Origin: Branchiostoma belcheri
Lineage: Eukaryota; Chordata; Leptocardii; Amphioxiformes; Branchiostomatidae
Assembly: GCF_001625305.1 (NCBI RefSeq)
Contig: NW_017802824.1
Span: 4,115,750-4,179,749 of the forward strand
Direction of reading: 5' to 3'
Length of the DNA: 64,000 nucleotides
Part shown: positions 16,101 through 26,915 of the stretch, piece after piece
Position numbering within the stretch: position 1 is the stretch's first letter
How the letters are laid out: each line of letters starts with the position of its first letter
Position numbers and translations under genes: made by a program
The notes under the pieces: model-generated
Told to the model about the DNA's origin: nothing
The model's database searches: none
What the model saw: the letters and a program-made list of their open reading frames with translations, nothing else

Positions 16101-19100
16101 GTATTAAAACTCTTTAAAGACCAATTCACCCTAACGTTTTCAGACATCCCGAGCTCTCATCAAAGAATCGGTGAAGTACCTGCCTGTGGTTGGCTGGAGC
16201 ATGTTCTTTATCGAGTTCCTCTTCCTGAAGCGTGATTATGAGGAGGACAAGAGAACCATTGTCAAGCAGCTGAAGGAACTACGCAACTACCCCGACTACT
16301 TCTGGGTAGGTATTGATGTTGTCATGTGGATAGATTGTGTGTTTGTTTGTTTGTTTTGCATTGCTTGTCTTGTCTATTCTAATTTTTGCACGGAAACTCT
16401 TTCAATTCAGGGACACTACTCATTGCTGTAATTTTGCTTTTTGGTGTCATGAATAAAGAAGAATTAATATTATAATTATTATAGTAAAAAACAAACCAGT
16501 TTTGTACATGTAAGTACAAGCTGCTTAATACCAGAACACGGGATGTCCTATCTTAGGGACGTCCCTAATATAACTGAAGCTACTAGGTACTCATTTTTAC
16601 CTGAGTGAAGTGAGGAAAGTCATGTAAAGTGCCTTTCCCAAGGGCACAAGATCAATGACATGGGTAGGATTCGAACCCAGGACCTCTTGGTCCCAAGCAG
16701 TACATGCTACCATTTATGCCACACAACAAATGAATTCATGTACATATTTCTCAGCTGCTGCTGTTCTGTGAGGGAACACGGTTCACTGCAGAGAAGCACC
16801 AGAAGTCCATGGAGGTGGCCAGGAACAAGGGTGTGCCTGAACTGAAACACCACCTCCTGCCTCGTACCAGGGGCTTCCTACTCTGTGCACAGGGCATCAG
16901 GGAGTACAGTAAGACTGCAGACTGTCTTTATGTGTTCTGATACTGCCACGATCCAACTCAAACAAATTCACTTTGAGTTCTCAGCAACTATATGTATCTA
17001 CATGATTGTATATCAGATTCTATAGAGTTCTTCAGGAGTTCTTTTTGTTGTGTAACATGACATTGTGTTATAGTTTATGTAGCATAGAACACGGTACATT
17101 CATATTGTGAATCATGCATATGAAGGTTCTCTTATTAGGGCTAAAATTTTAATTGAAGGCAATTTGAGGGCAGTAAAATAGATTTTCAAAGTCAATTTTC
17201 TGGTCATGTTTTTAATGTACGTAGTAACAGATTTCCTCATTTAGAATATTTGTTTTGTTTTGTTGCCCTGATATTGCTGTGGCAACAATATCAGGGTGGC
17301 AGGAAAATAATCTTTATAACTTTTGCTCAGTTGATGTGACATACATGTATCTTGCCTGACCCATACCCATATTTCAGTTCCAGCCTTCTATGATGTGGAG
17401 ATTCACTTCCCCAATGGCAGTCCTGAGCCTACATTAATGGGTCTCCTGAAGGGAGAGGCACAACATGCTCACATCTATGTCAGGTAACCTCTCCTTAGTT
17501 TAGGCCACACTAATTTGATTTGTTGGTTCTCGTATTATTTCAGTATTTCATTTACTCGTATTAATGCCACCACCAACACGGGACAATACAATACTCATGT
17601 TCACCTGAGTAAAGTGAGGAAAGTCATGTAAAGTGCCTTTCCCAAGGGCACAAGATCAGTGGCATGTCAGAACTTGAACCTGGGACCTCATGATTCCAAG
17701 TCGTACACTCTGCCGCCATACCACACGGCCAATTTTGTCCTTCAATCTTATTGGGTGAAAAGCTCTGTTTCACTTACATTTTGTACACATGTACTTTAAC
17801 TGTTGAGAATGCTTTCATGATCTTATGTGTAATTAAACATTTCAAAATGTGTTCTGTACTTCCACCTACTATACAGGAGGATCCCAACAGAAGAGGTACC
17901 AGAAGAGGAGAGTGCCTGTGCTGAGTACTGTCACGAGCTGTACAGGATAAAGGTTGGTACAATTCAGCTACTGCAAAGTCGTACATTTTAGAAGGCCATA
18001 ACAATAATATGCAAAGGTAAACATTATGCATTTGCTTTCTAGTCTTCATGTTGTTGTTTTTTCTTTGACAGGACAAAAACTTTGAGTACTTTGAGCAGAA
18101 CGGGGTGTTCCCGGATAAGGTTCGTGAGATCCCCCGGAGGCCGTACACACTCCTGATCTTCACCTTCTGGTCCGTCCTGCTGGTGGTGCCCCTCATGAAG
18201 TACCTGGTGGGTCTGGTCCTGTCAGGATCAACCTTCATGATCGCTGGAGTCGTCCTGGGAGGGGTTCTAGGTATGTTTATTGGTCAAACATTACCCGTGC
18301 AATCGCAGCCTTTTATAGCACTGAATTGATGCAGGATCTACAATCACATACCCATGATACATATAACATATTTTCTCCACACACTTTTGTGAAACTGTGG
18401 CAAGGGTCTGTGCGGCTGCCTTCCTGTGCCACATGGTGACCTCAATATGACTTTCCCCAACTGAAGTTACATGTAGGTACCCATTCCTGAGTGGAGTGAG
18501 GAAAGTCGTGTGAAGTGCCTTTCCCAAGGGCACAACGTCAGGCACATGTCCAGACATGTCCCGGGTACAACTCTGGATCAAACCTGGGTCTCGCCATTTG
18601 ATAGTCGAACGCTCTACCACTACGTGGATTTGTCTGTGTCTTGGTTTGATGTGTAATTATGTTTACTTGCACAGAAGGAAAGCATTAATATGATACTGTT
18701 TTTGCTCAGTGTCTTCTTCCTCTTCTTCCACTTCAAACAAATAAGTTCAATGACCCAGACTTAACAGATGTCATCACCATGGTAACTGATGCTGTAGCAG
18801 ACACCCTGTGGTGTTGAGTTACATTATGTAGCAAGTGGCAGGACAGAGTTGCATGGGGGTGGGCACCATATACATACATGTACATGTATTTTGAGGAAGA
18901 ATAAACAGAGCAGTACTTTGTTAGGCTAGACCATGTAAAGGTTAATGTTACCTTAGTTTAAAGTTATATAGATATTTATAGTCAATATGTTGCTGTTGGT
19001 GTATCCCATTGTTTTTATCCCAATATGATCAAATGAAATTAAGTCAACACTTTCCTCTTCCAGTGTCACTGTTACTACAGAAGATGATGGAGGTAACTCA

Positions 19101-19155
19101 GATCTCCAAAGGCTCCAGCTACGGACACACCAAGGACAACAATAAGAAAAAGTAG
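13142..19155 (+). CDS. AGPAT3/4: 1-acylglycerol-3-phosphate acyltransferase (LPAAT), AGPAT3/4 type, with alternative exon 2
   Basis: The enzyme transfers an acyl group from acyl-CoA to lysophosphatidic acid to make phosphatidic acid, in the ER/Golgi membranes. Exons: 13142-13322, one of 14064-14236 (2a) or 15033-15202 (2b), 16144-16305, 16755-16908, 17378-17483, 17877-17952, 18072-18270 and 19064-19155 (TAG). With 2a this gives 380 residues, with 2b 379; human AGPAT3 has 376. An N-terminal membrane segment spans about residues 10-38. Motif I NHX4D (H98, D103 with 2a) is in exon 2. EGTR at 178-181 lies in FCEGTRF. HHLLPRTRGF and VRRIPTEEVP match family blocks. Two hydrophobic segments lie near the C-terminus, and the end (VTQISKGSSYG, then a basic tail) matches the VTEIEKGSSYG of the family. 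It is a pro-orthologue of AGPAT3 and AGPAT4; I cannot separate the two. Confidence 0.95.
13937..14049. mobile_element. Small MITE with GGCCACACCAATT inverted ends, inserted at a splice site
   Basis: AAGGCCACACCAATTGAATT and TTGGTTCT on the left are mirrored by AGAACCAA and TTAAATTGGTGTGGCCTTA on the right; TA flanks both ends. A pyrimidine-rich stretch (CCCCTCCTCCACCCCCCACC and on) lies just to its left. The AG of AGPAT exon 2a follows only 15 bases after its right end. Relics of the same ends occur near 17503 and 42029. Confidence 0.8.
14064..14236 (+). CDS. AGPAT3/4: AGPAT alternative exon 2a (catalytic NHX4D exon)
   Basis: The acceptor is CCCTGCAG and the donor TTAGGG|GTAAGTTAG. The first two bases complete a CAA (Q) codon with the last base of exon 1; the exon then runs QLVFLNEWWAGS, through NHHYEVDF, to CERLQVLG and ends in phase 0. 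It is 173 nt long. Exon 2b starts and ends in the same phases and is about 58% identical in protein by eye, so the two are tandem duplicates. Confidence 0.9.
15033..15202 (+). CDS. AGPAT3/4: AGPAT alternative exon 2b (catalytic NHX4D exon)
   Basis: The acceptor is CCGTCTAG and the donor CTGGGG|GTGAGT. It is 170 nt long with the same entry and exit phases as exon 2a. It encodes QLVFLNEWWAGS, GKENAVLLMNHKYETDM and CERFGCLG, and keeps H and D of NHX4D. If spliced after exon 2a it would hit TGA within five codons (AGCTGGTATTTCTGA), so the two cannot be used together in a functional message. Confidence 0.9.
16540..16729 (-). mobile_element. tRNA-derived SINE
   Basis: On the minus strand a tRNA-like head with the B box GGGTTCGAATCC leads into the body GTGCCCTTGGGAAAGGCACT and ACTTTCCTCACTTCACTCAG. 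It ends in the intron just upstream of AGPAT exon 16755-16908. Confidence 0.75.
17503..17732 (-). mobile_element. SINE (17559-17732) next to a MITE end (17503-17540)
   Basis: The plus-strand text ACCTGAGTAAAGTGAGGAAA, GTGCCTTTCCCAAGGGCACA and a degenerate B box, followed by CATACCACACGGCC, is the inverted SINE. Immediately to its left, GGCCACACTAATTTGATTTG is one end of the MITE family seen whole at 13937-14049. Confidence 0.65.
18474..18632 (-). mobile_element. tRNA-derived SINE (diverged)
   Basis: It shares GAGTGAGGAAAGTCGTG and GTGCCTTTCCCAAGGGCACA with the other copies, followed by an insertion around GGCACATGTCCAGACATGTC and a worn tRNA-like head ending CTCTACCACTACG. It lies in the last AGPAT intron. 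Confidence 0.65.
18690..18960 (+). repeat. Dispersed duplicate, copy 1 (pairs with 20450-20710)
   Basis: Shared blocks with copy 2 include CACCATGGTAACTG, GTAGCAGACACCCTGTGGTG, TTACATTATGTAGCAAG and AACAGAGCAGTA followed by TTTGTTAGGCTA. It lies in the last AGPAT intron. In one frame both copies encode VTMVT..VADTLWC followed by a stop. Confidence 0.8.
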
Positions 19156-19951
19156 TAGCCAGCAATGCCAGTGTACAACCTCAAGCACCTTTGGTTTTTA
19201 AAAAGTACTACGTCTAGAAGAGTAAGAGTTGCGGTTTGGAATATTACTGTCAAGGCATTTAGGCTTAGTCCTGTGAATCATGTACCTTATATAATGCAAA
19301 TACAGTATCACAAAAAGTGCTTCCTAAAAACTTTTAAAACCTACATAGCTGTTTTTCTTACACATAACCATGAATAGAAGACTGTGTCACAGTAAAAAAA
19401 ATCATAGTTACAGGGAACACTTACACGTATGTTCTGACTTTTAAAGAGCCAACTATGGACTTGTTTTAGTTCTTGTTTTTTTTTTAATGTAGGTAAATGA
19501 ATGAATGTATCTCAGTACATGTAAAATCATACTGTAACAGTATACCAGTAATTTATTTTGTAGCAAATTTAATGGATTTTCTTTTCCAAGAAAATGAAAA
19601 AAAATTGACAGCTTGATAATATTGTGCTCCTACAAGTGAACACAGCCTTATGGATTAATATTACATGATTGTATTTGTAATATACAATGTAACTAACAAG
19701 AAGAAATTCTTGGTTGATGGTCTATTTGCAGTGCTTTGTTATATCAAAAGATGATGGTACTAATAGCCTAAGGGTAGACTGTTAGTTAAGGTCATTTGAT
19801 GTGTGTAGATACTGATGCCTAACCTGTGATTGTGGTAAGTTTTATCTACTCACTGCCAGATAGATGCTAAAGTAGAATAAAGTTTTACTGCGAAGTATGA
19901 TGACATAGTATATCCACAAAATGTTGAGCTATGTCTTTGTGTAAAATGTCA

Positions 19952-20264
19952 GGGCTGGAAATAATGTATATGCAGTTTAGTGCAGGTAAAATTGGATCTG
20001 CACAGGTATTTCTGATGTCTACCTGCACAAATACTTAGTACACTGGGCTTATACACAAATATAGGTATATGTGGATTTTTATTAGCTGTATTGACTGTTA
20101 CCAACTAGTACGAAGTACAATGTATAAAAAAATGGTAATGGTCTCTGAACAGGTTTTAATCGGATCTATATATACTTCCTAACTTTTCAGTGCATGGAGC
20201 AGGTAAAATTTTCAATGTTACCTGCACCAGTGCAGACATGCAAAAAGAATTTTGAGCCCTTCGT
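19952..20264. mobile_element. hAT-like MITE (CAGGGCT family)
   Basis: The left end CAGGGCTGGAAAT and the right end AATTTTGAGCCCTT are inverted partners. Internal blocks TTAGTGCAGGTAAAATTGGA, and GCAGGTAAAATTTTCAATGT near the right, match pieces at 10380 and 15900. Confidence 0.65.
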
Positions 20265-20449
20265 CTTTTGAATTGTTATTTTATAGATTAGAATCATGGT
20301 TGGCAAGACATAGCTCTTGGTACATGTATCATTACTTTTACACTGCGATGGTTTAGTCATGTCGTTTCTCATCTGTAATTTTTGCTCTATATTCCTCTTT
20401 CTCGTATGTCGTTTGAGTGCATGAATTATTTATGTTAAACTTAACATTT

Positions 20450-20710
20450 TTTTTGCTCTGTTTCTTCTTGTCCAATAACATAAGGCCCAATGACCTGGAC
20501 CAGATGTGTGTCACCATGGTAACTGGTTCTGTAGCAGACACCCTGTGGTGTTAGATTACATTATGTAGCAAGAAAGAGTTGGATGGGCTGGTCATTACAT
20601 ACATGTATATGTGTTTGAGGAAGAATGGACAGAGCAGTAACTTTGTTAGGCTAAACCATGTGAAGGTTAAACATGCTTTTACTTTGCAAATTTTACCTCA
20701 GTCCTTAGTT
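20450..20710 (+). repeat. Dispersed duplicate, copy 2 (pairs with 18690-18960)
   Basis: It shares about 250 bases of clear similarity with 18690-18960 in the same orientation, including GTAGCAGACACCCTGTGGTG. It lies past the likely AGPAT poly(A) site. Confidence 0.8.
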
Positions 20711-22060
20711 CATGTTTGTTTCTATTCAGAGAATTTTTTCTCTGTTCGACTGGTTTCTAGTGACCAAAAGTGGAAAATGCAGATTGAGATTACGGAACTA
20801 CTATTTGAGTGTAGTTATGACATCTCTCGGACATTGTTTTAGGTTTTAATTTCTTACGTTTTAAGGTTTCTTCTTCGCACATGCACAAAGTTACATTTAA
20901 ATGATAACAAGTATACAGCAACTGATAATTGTATCATGTGGCCAAATTTTTTCAATGTTTGTGAAATATGAACTCGTTTGCCGTAATGTAACATATTTAT
21001 TTTGTTTTGATGTCACTGATGTGGTATTTTACAGACATTGAGATTAATATTTCTACTTGTGTTCTGTGAGTTTTAAAATGATGAAATCTCATTTTGGCTA
21101 ATGATTATGTAAATCTGACTGGACTTTTTTGTGTTTTTTGTGTGTGTGCAATGATCTGTAGCAGGAGACTGAAGGGCAACTAATTTTAACCATAGAGATC
21201 GTGGAACACATGCTTTTGTCAGATGTAGATATTTTGTTTTAATATTTAATTTGTTAATGTGCTCATTGTTGATGGATGGATGAAATAGATTGTTAATGCT
21301 CATGTTTCTCCCTGTGCTCCTCGCCAATCTCAGTGTTTCTCGTCAGATAAATCTATGATACGTTTCGAAAAACTGCAATCAAAAGTTACAGGCCAGTTAC
21401 TACTTAATAATATTGTTGTCCCGTATACGCGCGCCACCTAGCGTTTTACACGAAAACTTCTGTGTATAAAAACGTTAACCTCATACCGTTTATCGGGATC
21501 AGACACTATAGTTGCTTAGACTGGAGCTACGGTAAGCTTTATTTGTCAACTTTTTAAAACTTGATATGTGGTCTTTTTGGTTTGGAAAAGGGTTTGAATT
21601 TACGAATTACTTTAAATTTATTGCTATAGTGTTGAGAAAAAACACATATCGGCCAAATTATGAATCCGAGGGTCTTTGCTGTATATACACTATAACTTCT
21701 AAATACGTATACAATGGATGACTCTATATTAGCTAAATTTTAGCACTAAAAGGTACATTTCGAGCAAATAGACATCATGAACAGTGATGGCGTAATTTCC
21801 ACCGATCACAAAGCTTCTCTACGTAGTCATTATACCATGAGTTGCCCAGTCACAAGTAAACACCGCTCTCCATGTTTGCAAAGCTTAAAAGCTCCCCAGC
21901 TTTGAATGCTTTAACGTACAGGCATATTTGCGCACGTTCTATTCTTAACCACGTCTCTATGCTATTATCATGGAAAAGCATTAAAAGCCAGACGGTGAAA
22001 AACATTTATTTTCTAAATGAAAGGGTTTCAATTCAAGCTATGACGGGATTATAAAAGTGC

Positions 22061-22474
22061 ATTAGGCCATGTTGATTTGATTATATGGATGACATTCTCT
22101 GGAAACCCCAAACTGATGCGAGCGTGCGAATGAAAAAAAGTTTGGCCCCAAAAAATTGCTTTCCTTATGAAATCTACGGTGTTGAACAAAGGACAAAGAG
22201 TATGGTTTGGCGAATAATTTAGTCTTCAATTTCATTTCTTTACATTTTTGTCCTTATCGTTTGATTTTGGCATTCTACGACATTGGTATCGTTTTGCAAT
22301 GTTTTTTACAATGTTTTTTTAATTTAACTTACAGTATATATTTGCTCATTTTGCAACTGTTATGTACGATATTTTACAGCATGGTTGAAAACTTTTCTCT
22401 TTTTCTTTAAACAGCCGAAAATTCATGCGCGCGCGGATGTCATCCATATAATCAAATCAACATGGCCTTAGCCA
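22061..22474. mobile_element. MITE with about 30 bp TIRs, TTA target site
   Basis: The left end GGCCATGTTGATTTGATTAT and ATGGATGACAT mirrors the right end ATGTCATCCAT and ATAATCAAATCAACATGGCC. TTA flanks both ends. An element with the same plan (ATGGATG, CGAGCGGGCGAA, ATGTCATCCAT) lies at 42620-43055. Confidence 0.85.
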
Positions 22475-22885
22475 CGTGGACTGTTGAATGTCAATGTCAT
22501 GACTTTGCCCAACTGTCGACAGATATATTCCGTCAAGCTTGGGAACTCTCAAACACGATTCAGGACTTTTATATCATATACTTAAAATAGTTGAAATTCT
22601 ACATACTATAAAGAAATGGCATTTAAAGTCGCAAATATATAAGGTTAGACACCCAGGTAGAATAGTTGGTAATACAACTTGTACATATAAATCAGGCAAC
22701 TTAATAATCTCTCCCAAGTGTGAAACGTGTTTGGTGATATATTATCTCGGCCTGGCTTATACAGGTTATATTCTCCACTTAAAGGCATCCAGTGCAGTTT
22801 TTAGGGCTTGGGAAACCAGATTTTTCAAAGTCATTATGCAAGAATTCTCATGCAAGATATTAGATGCAATCTGTAACGTCTGAAA

Positions 22886-23060
22886 CGCGGGGTCGTGTGG
22901 CGAAACGGCAGAGTGCTCGACTCGGAACCAAGAGGTCCCGGGTTCGAGTCCTGACATGCCATCGATCTTGTGCCCTCTCAAAAGGCCCATTACCCGACTT
23001 TCTTCGCATTGCTCAGGTGAAAATGAGTATTGTATTGGTGTTGGTGGCGGTTAAATTATA
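22886..23060 (+). mobile_element. tRNA-derived SINE, best-preserved copy
   Basis: The head has a Pol III A box (TGGCGAAACGG) and a perfect B box (GGTTCGAGTCC). The expected acceptor stem does not close (GGGTCGT against ACATGCC), so it is not a functional tRNA gene. The body reads GTGCCCTCTCAAAAGGCCCA, then CAGGTGAAAATGAGTATTG, and a (GGTGTT)-like tail. Confidence 0.8.
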
Positions 23061-24186
23061 AGTTGAAAAAAAACTTGAGTGTGCCGTCGCCACGTCTTTT
23101 GGTTACAAGTTGGAATATATATTATATATATATATCATTAAAAAAACGTCTGACTCTTCATATAATTTATCCAGTTTATCCTGATTTATGTTGTGTGCAC
23201 GTCGTTCACAAGAACACACATCCGGTCCGGTAATACTTCACCCTGTAGCCCCATGTCTGTGCTCACACATTCTGTGTACGGAACGTGCTGTCAGCACGAC
23301 ACATGGTTACATTTCGATAAGTTAATTTTCTGCCCCTGTTTGCGCTCCATTGTGCCCGTGCTACTTTCCCTGACAACTTCAACCTTGTTCTCTTTTCTCT
23401 GTCTGTTACGTGGACTATAAATAGTCGATTATTTAGCTGTTTTGGGTCAAGGACCACCGTATAAACAACACGTGGTTTGCCCAGAATTTAGGACAATTTT
23501 GTATCACACGTCAATACACAGCAAAGCTGAATGTTTTCTACATTACAAGTACTAAGCTGTAATATACGACGTCGCATATTTAACAAAAGTAATATCTAGC
23601 TACAAACTAAGATAAATTAGACACAACGCCGTGCAGTTGATACCGAATTATTTGCTCTGTTACCGGTCAAGCGAAGGTTAATCAGGTATATTGGCAAATT
23701 TACAGTTTTATGATATTGATATAGCCCCTAGGCGTGGATATGAACAAATGTGTTGTGTATACATTGAATGTAAGGTGCTAAAGGATAGGTTTAATTTGTA
23801 ATCGTAAAAATTCTTCTATTTTTCCGTCGACTTAACGTATTGTTTGTGTTGGGACAACAAAAACGAGGTAATTTGGTAAACAGTGTATATGGGGGGGGGG
23901 CAGTAGCGACTGGGCTGCGTTTAATAGAGACGAATTGAGTCAATGTAATACAAAATCAATTGAAGTAAAATGGGGGCAAAAATAAAGAGATTTTTCTGTT
24001 GCAATTTGTCGTTTGGCTCAAAACAATCGGCGTTGTCTGGATTACGGTACAACCCCCCAGTGGTGCTGTTTTGGAAAACGCGACATTCACGAATAGGGTT
24101 GCTCGGGGAAACTAGAATCTTAGATCGTCCCGTCGAAACGAAGGTCTAAAAATCGGGCGTGCCAGACAAGAAACGTTGAGAAATAT

Positions 24187-24363
24187 AGCCTCTACCAGGC
24201 TTTGGGAGGCGGCTGGAACGAGTGGAAATTATTGACCAAATAGAGAGATAACATGCCAGGGAGGAGTAAGTACACAGTTTAGCAGACCAACTCCCCTAGC
24301 ATGCTATCTCTCTATTTGGTCAATTTCTACTCTTTCCAGCCGCCTCCCGAAGCCTGGTAGATC
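24187..24363. mobile_element. Foldback MITE (AGCCTCTACCAGGCTT family), copy 1
   Basis: AGCCTCTACCAGGCTTTGGG, TTGACCAAATAGAGAGATAA and CATGCCAGGG on the left are mirrored by GCATGCTATCTCTCTATTTG and CCCGAAGCCTGGTAGA on the right. The arms are about 75 bases, so the whole element can fold on itself. Confidence 0.85.
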
Positions 24364-24406
24364 GAGACTAAAGAAATCATGATTTATCGCAAAGGGTGAG
24401 AAACGG

Positions 24407-24608
24407 TAGTCTCTACCAGGCTTCGGGAGGCGGAGGGAAAGAGTATAGAGAGATAGCATGCCAGGGGAGATGGTCTGCTGGAGAGAACAGTTTCGGGTGC
24501 GGCAAAATGTACTGTCTATCTAGCGGACCAACTCCCTCGGCATGTTATCTCTCTATTTGACCGATTTCTACTCTTTCCATCCGCTTCCCGAAGCCTGGTA
24601 GAGGCTAG
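24407..24608. mobile_element. Foldback MITE (AGCCTCTACCAGGCTT family), copy 2
   Basis: The same arms as the neighbouring copy at 24187-24363, in the same orientation with about 45 bases between them. The right end is CCCGAAGCCTGGTAGAGGCT. Confidence 0.85.
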
Positions 24609-25285
24609 GAGGAACGGGACTGTTCTTTGTGAAATCTGTGCGCTCAAGAGGGGGGAGCATTCACAGGTGTCACGAACGTCTGTCCTCACAACCTGGGTTC
24701 GGGGAACGATACTCCAACCACCTTTTCACACATTTCTCCAGCGTCAGAACGTTTACCTCCAGATCAAAGCCACATTAATACCCCAGCGATCCCACAAGCA
24801 AATAGTCTGTTTACCAGCATTTTCCCCACACGACGGGCTGGTTTAATCATTGATGGCTTTTTATTTCAAAGGCACCTGGTGGCCATGGCGGCTCTGAAAT
24901 ACCGGCTGTAAAAGAAAACAATGGGACGCGTTGGTAGTCATCGACAGCAGAAATATCACATCGACATCGCAATGATGCTGGGACGTGCTCACTTTTTGTG
25001 AGGGGTTGTCTTACCGTGATAGTACACCAGAAAAATGCAGCGTACTTACCATGAAACTTAATTTCAATGTTACATTCTTGTCTTATATAACATATTCTAT
25101 AACAAAATAAAATTGAAAAAGGCAGAACATTAGAATTTTGAATCTCGTTGTACAAACAAACCCCGTAGATTGCAATGGAATAACCCATTCGCAGGTGCAC
25201 GGACCATGGATTAATTTGGAACAAAGGTTATCTGGGGAAGATTTGGCTTCATTTATGAGCTAAAGCTCTTCCCAGTGTGTAGCGG

Positions 25286-25300
25286 TCATAAAAGAGCTTT
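25286..25300 (+). promoter_or_regulatory. TATA-like box upstream of the 401-codon gene
   Basis: GTCATAAAAGAGC lies about 55 bases before the ATG at 25346, leaving room for a start site near 25320 and a short leader. This is a weak match (CATAAAAG). Confidence 0.3.
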
Positions 25301-25345
25301 CGCGTGATCGCTAGAAAGATCCGTTTTGGTGGTTAAATATCGAGT

Positions 25346-26551
25346 ATGGCGACAGGTCGGGTCCAGTCTAGTCATGTGAACTATCACGGAGAAGGGTCGG
25401 TAGTTCCTGGGGGTAGGCTGAGCTTAGCGGAGAGTTTGCAGGACAGTAACGTGTTCTTCTCTCGGCACGGAATCACCAAGAGAGCAGCGTCAAACATCTC
25501 GTATGTCCAGTTCGTGCCGGTGGGTAGAGAAAGGCCCAACTTGGAGAAAATCCGGCGGTGGCAGTCCTCACCCTCCCTGAAGCTTTCTTCGCGAGACAGG
25601 CGGTCGCCTGTAGGGGTATCCCCGAGACAGGTAGGCAAGGGTATGAAGCGGTGGTCGCCAAGCGTGCCGAATCTAGAGAAAGATCCGGACTTTTTCTGTC
25701 AGGGAATGCCGTTAAAAAGGCCGCCTGTGAATACCAAGGGGGAGTCGCCAAGGCCGTGTTCTTCGCTAGACTCCACGGGTGTCGTGCGGCTTAGGATATC
25801 GGACTGTACCCGGTTCTGGAGCCACCACCTGTCCGAGCTCGAGCCGACCGTGCGAGCGGCGCGGAGCCTACGGTACGAGCAAGAGTGGCGGCAGGAACAC
25901 GCAGAGGTGACGCCAAGATACCGTCTGTCCAAGGAGACTCTGAAAGAGCACGACTACCGCATGAACAACGCCGGGCGACGGTCGGAGAAGTCGAGAAGCA
26001 GCCCCGTGCAAGTGGACCCCCGTCGCGGTAGTGAAGAGAACGGCGTCACGGTTAGATTCTTAGACAAGGAAATAACCGAAGACTACGGCATGAATGACAG
26101 AGAACCACTGCTCGCTGACGGTCACCACAATTCGAGAACATCATCTGAAAGCGAAGACTACAGAGACACCGACATGGACGCCCTTCGCAACGGCCACGTC
26201 AAGTCAAAACCTGACAGAGACGCAAGGTATAAAGCAACGAAACAGGACGAAGACTTTAGCTCCTTTAACGCCGCTAAGGTGGCTTTAGTTGCCAAGATGC
26301 ACGATCTGCAAGACTTCATCTCGAAGACGACAAGCCAAGCGGACGGGCCGAAAGAGCTCACGAGTCCGCGCAGGGGACTTCATCAGAAGCGCAGTACCAG
26401 GTCGTACGGTGGTGCCCCCTTGCGGTCGCTGCTGAATAAGCTGCCCTCGGATTTCATCATGGGGCACATCGGTTGTCATGGCGACTGTGGACAGTGTTTC
26501 CAGGCTGCGCTCATGCCTGAAGGTGTGGTGGACCCCGCCGATAACAAGTGA
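25346..26551 (+). CDS. Unrecognised intronless protein, 401 residues, basic and low-complexity-rich
   Basis: I do not recognise this gene. The frame runs uninterrupted for 401 codons at a clearly higher GC than the flanks, so it is probably a real coding sequence in one exon. The protein is hydrophilic, with no signal peptide or membrane segment. The first 125 residues hold two similar Ser/Pro-rich stretches (RRWQSSPSLKL and KRWSPSVPNLEKDPDF). The middle is rich in R, E and S with DREPLLADG and SSESEDYRDTD, likely disordered and phosphorylatable. Residues about 305-330 (FNAAKVALVAKMHDLQDFIS) look helical. The C-terminus is Cys/His-bearing (HIGCHGDCGQC) before a short tail. A CATAAAAG box lies at 25288 and an ATTAAA at 26966. 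It could be a lineage-specific gene or the last exon of a larger one whose upstream exons I cannot see. Confidence 0.7.
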   Translation: MATGRVQSSHVNYHGEGSVVPGGRLSLAESLQDSNVFFSRHGITKRAASNISYVQFVPVGRERPNLEKIRRWQSSPSLKLSSRDRRSPVGVSPRQVGKGMKRWSPSVPNLEKDPDFFCQGMPLKRPPVNTKGESPRPCSSLDSTGVVRLRISDCTRFWSHHLSELEPTVRAARSLRYEQEWRQEHAEVTPRYRLSKETLKEHDYRMNNAGRRSEKSRSSPVQVDPRRGSEENGVTVRFLDKEITEDYGMNDREPLLADGHHNSRTSSESEDYRDTDMDALRNGHVKSKPDRDARYKATKQDEDFSSFNAAKVALVAKMHDLQDFISKTTSQADGPKELTSPRRGLHQKRSTRSYGGAPLRSLLNKLPSDFIMGHIGCHGDCGQCFQAALMPEGVVDPADNK

Positions 26552-26689
26552 CTTTTTTTGTCTCACTGTAGTTTACAAATTGTTATCAAAGTTGTTCTGC
26601 GACCCTAGCAACACTGAAGCTAGAAAAATATGTGTAGCGATATCAGAAACCATATGGTGGAAAGTTGTATGTTGAAGTTTTTTGCAGAT

Positions 26690-26915
26690 TGTGATATTAT
26701 TTTTGCAGATTGTGATATTTCTGCAGATTGTGATTTTTTGTGATATTTTTGCAGATTGTGATATTTTTGTGATATTTTTGCAGATTGTGATATTTTTGTG
26801 ATATTTTTGGAGATTGTGATATTTTTGCAGATTGTGATATTTTGCAGATTGTGATATTTTTGTGATTATTTTTGGAGATTGTGATATTTTTGCAGATTGT
26901 GATATTTTTGCTTTC
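26690..26915. repeat. Tandem repeat (TTTTTGCAGATTGTGATA) in the 3' UTR of the 401-codon gene
   Basis: About ten copies of a unit of 16-31 bases built on TTTTTGCAGATTGTGATATT, some with an added TTTGTGATA. It starts about 140 bases past the stop. The minus-strand ORF across it is a by-product. Confidence 0.9.

Larger units (their letters stand above)
19156..21400. other. AGPAT 3' UTR and spacer
   Basis: AATAAA at 19876-19881 is a candidate poly(A) signal, about 720 bases past the AGPAT stop. Beyond it lie a MITE of the CAGGGCT family at 19952-20264 and the second copy of a duplication at 20450-20710. No supportable gene. Confidence 0.4.

Noticed and set aside
18711..18745. Alternative terminal AGPAT exon after TTTTGCTCAG
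   Set aside because: In the phase required by exon 18072-18270 it gives only a Ser-rich run of about ten residues before a stop; the exon at 19064-19155 matches the family C-terminus.
22886..22960. Possible tRNA gene with good A and B boxes
   Set aside because: The acceptor stem does not pair, and the same head with the same downstream body recurs at six other places, so it is a SINE.
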